The notes beneath the pieces were generated by a model. It did no database searches, was not told the origin of the DNA, and was given only the letters and a program-made list of their open reading frames with translations. From contig CM071595.1 of the NCBI GenBank assembly GCA_036435485.1, positions 124,001-188,000 of the forward strand: a stretch of 64,000 nucleotides of DNA, read 5' to 3'. The translations under genes were made by a program, and so were the position numbers. Below, piece after piece: positions 21,949 to 33,900 of the stretch; within the stretch, counting starts at the first letter, position 1, and each line of letters opens with the position of its first letter. Origin of the DNA: Saposhnikovia divaricata. Its lineage: Eukaryota > Streptophyta > Magnoliopsida > Apiales > Apiaceae.

Positions 21949-24900
21949 CTATGTCTCCAGTTTAACAGCAATATCAGCTGTTCCATCAACGGTGTTGTTC
22001 TGTTGTGCCCAAAGCTGTGCATATCTTCCTGCCCTCGCCAATAGAATGTCATGATGCCCCTGTTCCACTACCTTTCCATTCTCCAGAACTATGATCTGAT
22101 AAACAATATACGCAAGTTCAGATTCTGAATTATAATTTACATCAAAACAATTAATGACAGGATTAGAGTAGTAAACCCAAAGTTCATTGAGATAAAAAAA
22201 AAATCCTATGAGGAAAAAATCGTGCTTCTCTCCCTGGGTACAGAGTAGTTTTTCACTGTTTTAAAATCAATATGCAAGTCTTTAAGCAGAAATCGGTCCA
22301 ATTCACTTCGTTATTATTATTATTTATTTATTTATTTTGCTAAGCGTTTTGCAATTCCCTTATTCTAACAACTTCTGCAAGTGCTGATACCTTCAAATAC
22401 TTTTTACTAATTACAAATGCGCAAAAATATTAATCAAAAGTATTACAGGGTCTTGTATCAGGTAAATCGTGGCCAAAGAATATCATAGGATGGGATTTCA
22501 GAGCCAACTTTGTCTTTAACGACCTCAAAGACAAATAAGCATTCCGACACTCAAGACCACGCTTACCTCATCACATTGCATAGCAGTTGTCAGTCTATGA
22601 GCAATAAATATTGAAGTTCGGTTATTCGAGAGAAACTTCAAGGCACTTAAAATCTCAGCTTCAGTTGAACTATCAAGAGCACTCGTTGCTTCATCACAGA
22701 GCCTGAGAAAAAAAATGAATTAATCTTTCAGAACGGTTTAAAAGGACAAAGATGGTATAGTCGAACAGAGCAAGAGGCAACGATAGAATTTTATGCAATG
22801 ATTTTGACATAAAGAATTAGGTGTATATAATTTATCGGTAGCACACACATAAAAATGTGTGCCAATTCCGGATCCATATCCAAATATCCTAATTTTTCTA
22901 ATAATAAGTGTTCAAGAAAATTCAAAGCTGTAGAAGTTTGTTAGGAAAATTGATTATGTTAGTTTTTCACTTGTAATTGTTAGCCTATATAAAGGCTTAT
23001 TCCTTGCATTATTAGATATGATGGAATAAATATGCAGAGTTTTATTTGTATTTCACCAATGTTCTCCATCTTCTTCTACTCTTTCTTCCATTAAAAAACA
23101 AACAATTAGTACCGAGCTAGGTTCGATTTAGAAAACTGGGTGTTAATAAGCTGCTCATGGGTGAACAAACAAAAAACAGAGATGCTTCTTGTGATGTTGC
23201 TACCAAAGATTTTGACGGTGATGAAAAAGGTCTTGAAGATAAACACGAAAGGGATTAAAGAAGAAATGAAAAAAATAGGTATCACGCAGTAGTGCATCAC
23301 GATAACGATGGGAAGGAAACCATGACAAAAGTGGTCATGGAATTTCTTTTATTTTGCTGAGAAGTGCACCATGGATGTGGAGAGAAGTGCTCCATACTTT
23401 AAAAACATATTCTTAATCTTGTAGCGAGTAGCCTGTAGGTTGGTGTGAAGTGGATCGACAAATAAAATTGGTGAGAAGTGCACCTACCGGAAATTTGTAG
23501 AGAGAAGTGCTCCTAGCAAAAATGGTGGTGGTGATGATGGGAAGTACATCATTGGTCAATTAAATTTTAGAACTTTGAATTAAGGAGTGTTGAAGATAAT
23601 TCAAAGTTGTAAGATAATGTTTTGGATTATCTCTAAACTATCTATTTGATATCGAGCAGTTAGTAGGATAAGTAGAAGTTTCTTAGGATAATTGATTATG
23701 TTAGTTTTTCATTTATCATTGTTAACATATATAAAGGCTATTACTTGCACTATTAGATATGAAATAAATTTGCAGAATTTATTTGTATTTCACCAATGCT
23801 CTCCATTTTCTTTTACTCTTTCTTCCATTAAAAAACCAACAATAAGAATCTGTACCCATGTCCGACAGCCATACTTGAGTTAACATAGATCATGACTAAT
23901 AAGGTTCTCATTATATTTTACATATTCTACTGCTACTTGTTTATAATTATAACATACAGAATTACATAAATTTATAACTTCGATATAGTAAGTAAACGCC
24001 ACGGGCGCCATATGGCCTAGGCCTTGTTGACATATACATGTTGAAGTCTACAGGCACCTTATGGTGATAGTTCAGTTGGCATATTACTTCTATACAGGTT
24101 GAACACAATCCAGAATGCATAGACAGTTTTATAGTTACATAGACAGAGATTGAACAGGGAAAGCAAAATTTGAAACTAGGATCCCAGCAAAAAGGAAAGC
24201 TTACAGAATTGCAGGTGCTTTCAGGAATGCACGAGCTAGTGCCACTCGTTGCTTCTCACCGCCACTTAACTGTGAAAGAAACAAAGAATTCTTAAACGTC
24301 AAATTATTACAGTAAATGACATCTAGTGAAGATAAACCTAAACACCGTCAACCAATCGAAATTCCTGAAAACAAACATATACGAAACAGAGAAAATTCCA
24401 TACTAGATTACAATACTGAACAAAATAAGAACTGGTAAAAACTTATTATACACTAAAAGAAGCCTCCTACTCCTACAGCTTCAAGTGCGAGGAAAAGTGT
24501 ACTGTGTAAATCTACTATTCATTCATATTTGAAAAAATTTAGATATGGTGTATGAACCTCTGTTCTCTCTACGTATTTTCCTTTTCATTGACAGGGAAAG
24601 AAAATTATCATAATTCATAACAGTATGTGCTCTAATGCCCTGGCAAGGGCTAATATCCCATACCTTCAGCCCTCTCTCGCCGACCACTGTAGCATATTTT
24701 TCGGGGAAGTTCATTATTGTTTCATGGATAGCAGCACGCCTAGCAGCATCATACACCTAACAAGTTTACTTATAAAGAATGTTAATAATCCATTTGTGGA
24801 GCATAAGAGCATTAGAGCATAATCGACAACAATTTAATATCAACCTCCTCATGTGCTGCTGAAAGACGACCATAATGAATATTGTGAAAAATTGTATCAT

Positions 24901-27900
24901 TGAACAGTACCTGTACAGTAAGTTCAAGTAAGCTCTTGTATTATAAATAATATAGTAAAACGAAATCATTTATTGGTCTGTTAAAAAGATTATAGGGAAG
25001 TAGTGAACAGAACTATAGTATTGACAATTATAGCCAACTCACAGTATCCTGAGGAACAACACCAATAGACTTGCGGAGACTTTCCAGTGTAACCCCGCGT
25101 ATATCTTGGCCATCTATTCTTATCTGCCAATTAAAATGATTTGGGAAAGGTGAGGGAAAAAAAGGCTTGAAGAGAATGGACAAGTCTACTGAGCAGTTAT
25201 TTAGCATTAAAAAAAAGGTCTACTGAGCAGTTTAAGTGATTTATCAACTGTGCAAGAAATTAAATATTTACAGAAGAACCGTATTTCAAGAAACTAATTG
25301 TTTCTATGCAAAAAAAGAAGGAACTACATGGGGACCACTCCAGTAGACAATGACAATGAACATAAAATGAAGTTATGATACAAGGGCTAGTAGCAAAACT
25401 AAGATGAAGAACAAAATGTGCAAGGCAGGCCTAACAACCCAAGTCATCTGCAATATCTTACACAAGGTGGCCTTCAGTCTTAATACAAAGCATGAACTTT
25501 GTTGTTTATAAACTATGTTATAAGTTGTGCACATTGCATATTGAACTCAATGTCCTAACCCTTTTTCAGAGAGTTAAATTCACGCTTTGGCGCCAGTTAG
25601 ACTGTGGCATGAAGGACATATATCTTGATCTCCTTGTCAAGTTCAGTTGATTTACTATTTTGATGCACATTTAGATAAAGATAGAATCAAGAAAAGCTTG
25701 CATCACCAAGAAACAATCTACTACATTTTAAAATAAGAAGCGCCTTCAAGGAATAATTGAAGTTCTTTGTGGGTCTAACAAAACTTCATTAGGCCAAAAG
25801 CAAAAGCAGCTTTGAGACTACATGGCAACATGTCATCATGCAGAAGGACCAGGCTCAAAACTAAATAACTAATATACACGATAGAGTGCTCCTAGACCGT
25901 CAAGTCTCGGACCCCATTAAAAACACTCTTCATCCTACACATTTATCAGGCAACAAGAAATTACATTCTATATTGTATTCCCTCCGTCCCTTTTTAGTTG
26001 CCACATTTGCAAAATAAAATTGTCCCTAAATAGTTGTCACATTCCTTGTTCCAACACATATTTTTACCAATTTTTCCATATATACCCCTTTATTTCTAAT
26101 ACCAATATTTGACTTTATATTTAATATACACACCCTTAACTCATCATTTAATGTTAAGATTAAGGGCAAACATGGAAACAAATTACATAATTAAATCTTT
26201 CTTAATAAGTGTGTTTTTTGCAAATGTGTCAACTAAAAAGGGACGGAGGGAGTACCCTTTTTTACTGGGAAAAGAACTCGTTTGCGATAAGCAGAAGAAT
26301 ATATTGCTGAGTAAGAAAGGAACACTTGCTTCTTATATCTAGCTGCATGTAAAACTAGTTCACCACAAATTTGCTTTTCTTCCACAGTACTAACCTACCA
26401 TGGTAATTAATATCTGCAAGCATAGTCTGCCGACCGGGTACAATTTCTATGGTTTAAACAGTAAATAATGGTCATTGAGGCCAGTATATCTCAACACAAT
26501 GCCATCCATGTAAAGCACCCCGAGAATTTCATGTTTTGTCCAAAATCAAATATGCCACCCATAAAATAGACTGATCTCACAAATTCCACCTCTCAGCAGT
26601 ACTCATCAATAGACTGACCCCAAAATATATAAGACCATCTCCAACCCATTACACCAAAATAGTGCAACTCTTACACTATTTTGGTGTAAAACTTACACTG
26701 AAAAGAATCTTTTCTCTATAAGAATAAATATTCTTCTTACTTTTGCAAAAAGCAACTGTTTTGTTAGGATAAAATTGGAATGTTGGAATGTAAGGATATA
26801 ATAGAAGTATTGAAGAAGTAAAATTAGAGTAACTTTTACGCCATTATGGTGTTGCATTGGAGTTGATTTACAACCACATAATGTAAAACTTACACATATA
26901 TAGTGTTTTAGTGTTGAATTGGAAATGCCTTAAGTACGAAGTGTCAAATATTGTCAAAATTGTCAGCTTAAGTTAGGCACCGTCCTTGAATATATACACT
27001 CTAGTATAGACTTATAACACCCTAGTATAGACTTTGGTGTCTTAGTTCTTCTATATATTGAGGCTCTTGCCTCCTTGTAATATTGCAGTTGAAGTATTAA
27101 TAATATACACTTTTTTACTTCTCTGCCCTCTCTTCCTCTCCTTGTTAACTCAGATCCCTGGTTATATTCTAGATTTTGTCATGGTATCAGAGCAGGAGAG
27201 TGTAACAAGGCAGGAGAGAGTTTTTTATTAATTTGTAACAACAAGTTTTTCAAGGAAAACTTCTGCCAAATTTTTTGTTTTTTCCAGAGCAGGTGCCTGC
27301 AAAGAAACAAAAGCAAAATAAGGCTGCTTTGAAACAAGCAATCGCTAAGTAGCAAGCAGAGACCAAGGTTACGAAGAAGAGAAGGAAAGCCGAGAGTAGT
27401 TCGGAGGATGATTCTTCTTCTGAATCCGAGGAAGAAGTCAAGGTTAAGCCTGCTGTTAAGCAACCCGTGAAGAAAGTTGAGTCAATAGCGAAGAAGATAG
27501 CTCCTCTGATGAGGAGACTGTTGTCCCTGCTAAAGTTACCAAACCTGCTCCTAAGGCTAAGGCGGCCAGCAGCAGCTCTGAAGAGGATTCCTCATCCGAA
27601 GATGATGAACCCAAGAGCAAAGTTCCCGTTTAAACGGTTTCAGCAGCCAAAAATGGTTCTGTTGCTGCCAAGAAGAAAGACGAGAGCAGTGATACTGATC
27701 AGGTACTTAAAAAAGCCTTGGCATAATATTCATTCTCGTCTTGAAGGTCCAGTTGCTTGGGATGTATTGTTTAATTTTTGAGCAGAGATGGAGAAAGCAA
27801 GTGGAGGAGTTAAAGAAAGAAGCAAAAGCAAAAGCAAAAGATAATTGCACATGGGCAGACAAAAAAAAGGGGCAAAAGCATCCACTAAAAAAGTAAGATG

Positions 27901-30900
27901 CCAAAAAGGAAAAAAAAATGTTGTCGACATGAGACTGATAGCAATATAAAAATAAAAAAAAAAATAAAGAAAGCAAAGAAAAACAAAATAAAAAAAGGGA
28001 TTAAAAAAAAAGGTCCTTAAAAATAGTGATTTTATGATTTTAGATCCGAGAAAAAAAATTACATTTATTTTCTTAAGGGAAAGTAATGTTAATATTAAAA
28101 AAAATCGGGATCTTTTGAAAATGTTTCACTTTGATTTAAGTGTTTGCCCCGGTTATAGATTTACTTGTTTAGTATTCAAGTGGTTGTTGATATTACGGTA
28201 TCTCTCAATTTATTACGATGCTGCAAATTAAATAGTTCAGGGGCGTTATTCCGACGAAGCAGCAGAAGTAGTGTATATAAAGATGTACACACAGTTCACT
28301 GCCACGACGACAAAGCAGCAGAAGTAGTAGTATGTATACAGACATACACACAGTTCACTGCTATATCTTGTTAATACTGAGTGATCACAAAGTCGAGTCT
28401 CAGTTCCTTCAAAATAATCAGTTCAAGGACTGATTGGTGGTCATCCACCGTTGTGCTGAAAAGCAGCACTTTTTTATGATTTTGACATTGCCTAAAATAT
28501 ACTGTGTGGTCGAAAATTCGATAACCGGTATCCCAAAAGACTCAATAAACTCAAGATCGGTCGATCCTAAAAATGGGTATAGTTGGACGCTTAGATTAAG
28601 CTCAAGGGCTACTAGTGTCCACTCTTCAATCCCTAAACAGGTCTTTCATCCGAAGATGGGATTTCGAGTGAGGGGGCGTGTCAAATATTGTCAAAATTGT
28701 CAGCTTAAGTTAGGCACCGTCCTTGAATATATACACTCTAGTATAGACTTATAACACCCTAGTATAGACTTTGGTGTCTTAGTTCTTCTATATATTGAGG
28801 CTCTTGCCTCCTTGTAATATTGCAGTTGAAGTATTAATAATATACACTTTTTTACTTCTCTGCCCTCTCTTCCTCTCCTTGTTAACTCAGATCCCTGGTT
28901 ATATTCTAGATTTTGTCACGAAGATTTGTATAGAATTATAGAGGACAAAATGGTTAAAAGAATTTGAATCTAAAAATAGTCCTTTGAAAATCTTCTCCAA
29001 TTATAATTTACTTTCTGTCTCGATAACATTTCAAGACTTGGCACCGTAGCCTGCATCAAATTTTAAACATTTCATAGAGAATATTTATGTAGGCTTTCTT
29101 TAATCCCTTCCCAAGTTCCCCAGTTCCAATCTTCGATCCACTGACTTTCATGACTTTGACATGACGTGGAAGACCCTAATAATTTACTGATTTACTGATG
29201 CTTATGCATCAACATTACAACATGCTACTACAGTACTATAAATAAGAAGTTAATCACCAGAAATAAAACCCAACTTCAATTATCATTATAATTCATTAAT
29301 CCAAATGAAACTAAGGGTCGAATCAGTATCACCATATGCCACTTAAATATTTTAAATTTACAAATCAAAGACTATATATAAAAGTCAACTATGGGTATCT
29401 TCAATTTATATGAATTGAGATAAACCTTAGAATTGAGTACGAAGTACTGAGATAAAGGCCAAAAATAACCATTTCTAGGGGAAAAATTACAAAAATAACA
29501 TTTTTTGAATTGGATGGACAAAAATAGTCAACGAGATACTCCTACGTCAAATAGGTATTGAGATACGGATTTGTCGAGTATCGTGTTTTTTTTGGGGATA
29601 CCCAACTATCATATAGGTATCCCATACACCGGATACAAAATTGCTAGTTGGGGTATCCAATTTTTTTTCAAGACACGCATTTACATATGTAAATATGAGA
29701 TACCCAGTTTGTAAATGTGTATCCCAAAGGTTAAAGTCGGCCATCACCTTCTAAAAATCGTTATATTTGCCAATTTTGTATATAAAAATTGTTATTTTTG
29801 TCATTTTTCAATATTTCAACTTTTGATTATGTGACTACTAAATTTATAGTTTTAAAAGTCAAACGGGAAAAAAACTCAACTTTTGAGACAATATAAATGA
29901 CGAACAATATTATAAAATTTATGACCACGTCATAGAATCTTACTGATCCGGAATGAGTGTTGAAAAATCTAAAGAGCATTCTCAAAATGGTTGATTTACC
30001 TGCACATAATACAATGTTCATAAATGTTATTTTTATTGGATAGGGGATATATATAATAAAGGCCTCAACAAGAACATATCTAAGACAACAACAATAAAGG
30101 AATAGTTTTTATCGCGTAATACTTCAGATTTGGTGAGAGCCACTCATTATTAAACTCTTACCACTGCCACTAGTCCCAACAATAGCCACATTTTTCCCAG
30201 CTGGTACAGAAAAAGATATCCCGTCAAGAATCTTCCGTTCCGGAAGATAACTATGTTCAGTTGAACAAAAACTGAATTAGCATATATTAAAAGAATACAC
30301 TATTAAACTAAGGGTAAAATGTTCCTAAAGTTAAAGTAATATGTACATATTAGAATTTATTATGAAGCCCATATATTTATTGTTATAATGTGACCTAAAT
30401 CCATTCATATTCCAAGATCTTATTCAACATGTCGATGTTTTTTACAATTTTTAATTTAGCCTAGATGATAATCATTTTTTTTTTTGGTTTTTGCCCGGCC
30501 CAAGTATTAAACGAACCACGGACCGACAAATCTTTTATGTTTCGACTTCAATAATATGTATAGATTAGAATTTGTATTTAGTTCAAGGGTAAAATGTTCC
30601 TAAAGTTAACTTTAGGTAATTTTCCTAAAGTCACTCTATTGAAATTCCATATTTTCAGTAAGAATCTACTTACATTCATCTCCTATGATGTGCACCTAGC
30701 AAATTATTGAAGATTTTGATTTCTTTATCCTATTTTATTCTTCATTCTAGAATTGGTGAGTTTTTATCAAATTCATAGTAAGCTTTGCATGTGTTAATGT
30801 GTCTCGTTCACGGTGGGAAATCGAGAATTCTTTCGGGGAGGGGGAGGGGATCGTAGACAAATATATAAAATATCCGGGAATCGGGGCAGGGGCGGGGATT

Positions 30901-33900
30901 AGGTCTCTCCGCCCCGATCTCCATATCCCGCTCCCCTAACCCTATTTTTAATAAAAATAATTACTTTTTTATATGTATATCAAATAAATTACCAAAAATA
31001 AATATAAATGTAATGTTATAATTTTGAATTTTTTATCCACTCAATAATTTAAAATTTACGTATTATGATATAATTTAATTTATAATAATTTTATTTTTGT
31101 CTCTTATTAATAGTAGAACTAAAATGTAATTCAAATTAAGGTTTAAAATATTATTTTAAAATAAAAATAAAAATAAAATATTATGATTTATCATGTTAGT
31201 TTATATTAGAAAGCATTACTTACAATTAACATTTTGTTTAGAAAAAAAAAACAAGAACACCCCGATTCCCCACGAGGTTCTCCGTTCCCCATTCGGGGCG
31301 GGGATCGGGGAGTAGAATAATCCCTATTCGGGGATCGGAGGCAGCACTCCCCAGCCGCCCCAAAGTGACCCAATGGCCATCCTTAATCAATATTTGGTTG
31401 CTCGTTTATGGCTCCATTAATATGGACAATTATGTAGGTTAAATTCTCAATTAAAACACGTTTGAATTTGTATAGATTCAAGGAGTAGATCGTGACTCAT
31501 TTAAATCGAGCTAAACACGAGTGAGTGATTATAAATTCAAGTAGAATCAGTCAAACAATTATGTAAATAATCATAAATAGAATCTTAATATTTTCATTTT
31601 TTTTTCTAAATAGAATCTTGGTATTTAATTATAGGTTGACCATTATTCTAGAGAGAACCCTCTGTAGAGAACCACTGATTCCCCTATTGGATCTCACAAA
31701 AAAATTCTAAAGTTATGTTTCACAAAACATAAAATTTGATTCTAATGTAGAATACTACCAATATATAAACTTCATAAGAATTTTATCTCCCTAGAGTCCT
31801 ACTCATTATATGTTTTATGTAGCATGTACCATTTATGGTATCAATAACTTTAAGCAAACAGTATCATGTAAATCGGATACAACAATATCAGAATTATATG
31901 TATAGACATGTTCTTTCTCTCATGCAAAAAGGTCGAACTTGTGGATAGATTTCAACATATTGTTTTAAAGATGTTTAGTTAAAGTTTTGAAATTTTTTTA
32001 TAAGCTGCAAAAAGGCATCAAAGGAGAAAGACAACAAAAAGGGGAAGTAAAAAATAAAATAAATGTGAAGCAAAATTAACAGATTTGACAAATGAAATGA
32101 AGGGGAACGGTAATAGTATCTCCAAGAGCCTCCCTATTTAGGCTACTAAGTCAAATCATGAGGATTTATTGACATTATTGAATACTCTCTTTTTTCTCTC
32201 CACTTTATTAGTCAATATTTATCAATAGAAGGTACTTTTTTTAATAAAAATTATATAAGGGGTATTGTTGGAGATGACACACATATGAATGTATTAAATG
32301 ACTAAGTGCCAAATTATATATATTATTTCCAAATGTCACTCGAACGGTAGCTGGGTTACTGGGTAGGACATAACGAGTAGCAAAGTGTTAAGCCCCCGAC
32401 TAATTTTACTTACGTTAGACGTAAGAAACAATAATTAATTTTTAAATCTGGAAATGAAGAATTATTCTGGGAATAATTGGTGAATCAGGCACTTGAGGGG
32501 AATATTCAGAATGTTGGACTTTAATCTAAACTAATGGGATAAAGACTTTGATTATAGTTTGTTTGCTTAAAGTTTGTAAGTGTGAGTTGTCTTGAGTTTG
32601 TTTAAGAAAAAGTAGTAGAACAAAATGATAGTGGAGTTGGTGTGTTAGTTGTGGATGCTTTGCTTTTGAGCTGGCACCAGCCTGTTTCTTTGGTGTTGAT
32701 CATGTTGTTTGATGCTTAGTTGAGCTATAAATATAGCTTTGTAATGAGTGTTGAATATCAAGAGATAAGATTGAAAGTATGTGTGAGGAGAGCAGGTGAT
32801 CTCCCAAATATCACCTATATTACATAATGTTTGCTATTCAATAAAAGGTTCCTGGATTCCAGATTTCACATTCTCTATATCATCCAATTATACATACACA
32901 TATATTATATACGTTCTCTGCAGGGTCCTAACATTGCCAGCTTTTGAAGATTCCTGGGAACAATTTGAAGTCATCTCAGCACAATTTCCTCAATTCAACC
33001 TTGAGGACAAGGTTCGAGTTTGGGTGGCGGGTAATGTTAGGCCCCCGACTAATTTTACTTGCGTTAGACGTAAGAAACAATAATTAATTTTTAAATCTGG
33101 AAATGAAGAATTATTCTGGGAATAATTGGTGAATCAGGCACTTGAGGGGAATATTCAGAATGTTGGACTTTAATCTAAACTAATGGGCTAAAGACTTTGA
33201 TTATAGTTTGTTTGCATAAAGTTTGTAAGTGTGAGTTGTCTTGAGTTTGTTTAAGAAAAAGTAGTAGAACAAAATGATAGTGGAGTTGGTGTGTTAGTTG
33301 TGGATGCTTTGCTTTTGAGCTGGCACCAGCCTGTTTCTTTGGTGTTGATCATGCTGTTTGATGCTTAGTTGAGCTATAAATATAGCTTTGTAATGAGTGT
33401 TGAATATCCAGAGATAAGATTGAAAGTATGTGTGAGGAGAGCAGGTGATCTCTCAAATATCACCTATATTACATAATGTTTGCTATTCAATAAAAGGTTC
33501 CTGGATTCCAGATTTCACATTCTCTATATCATCCAATTATACATACACATATATTATATACGTTCTCTGCAGGGTCCTAACACAAAGCTTCGTCAATAAA
33601 CAATAAAATGGAAATATGTCATCTAGAACATGACTAGATAAAAACATATAAGAACATTAGCTCATTCATCGAGTACCACATATAAAAAACCAATCTAAAA
33701 GGTAAAATCCTTCTATTTTAATGACTGCATGTTAAAGAAATCTACAAGTACAAGTGAGAGTACATAAGTGAGACGGAAGAATACAAGTACAACAGAACAA
33801 CTGGTTGTTGGCGTTTCGGGAACTATGTTTTAAAAGATAAGATGTACAAATATAAGACACTTGTTATAATTCCAAAATAACAAAGAAATGGCTCACCTGA

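Larger units (their letters stand above)
26942..28918 (+). mobile_element. Non-autonomous LTR retrotransposon carrying a nucleolin-like fragment
   Basis: The 240-bp LTRs at 26942-27181 and 28679-28918 are identical base for base by eye. The target duplication CGAAG is exact (26937-26941, 28919-28923). A perfect tRNA-Met primer site TGGTATCAGAGC follows the left LTR at 27182-27193, and a purine run GTGAGGGGGCG precedes the right one. The interior (about 1.5 kb) has no gag or pol and instead holds an acidic/Ser-rich gene fragment. It sits in ABCB25 intron 14 and is read on the strand opposite to the gene. Such an element must have used enzymes supplied by another element. Confidence 0.95.

Noticed and set aside
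27467..27781. 104-codon plus-strand open frame as a gene
   Set aside because: It is an out-of-frame reading of the nucleolin-like fragment. The homologous frame has two stops and a slip.
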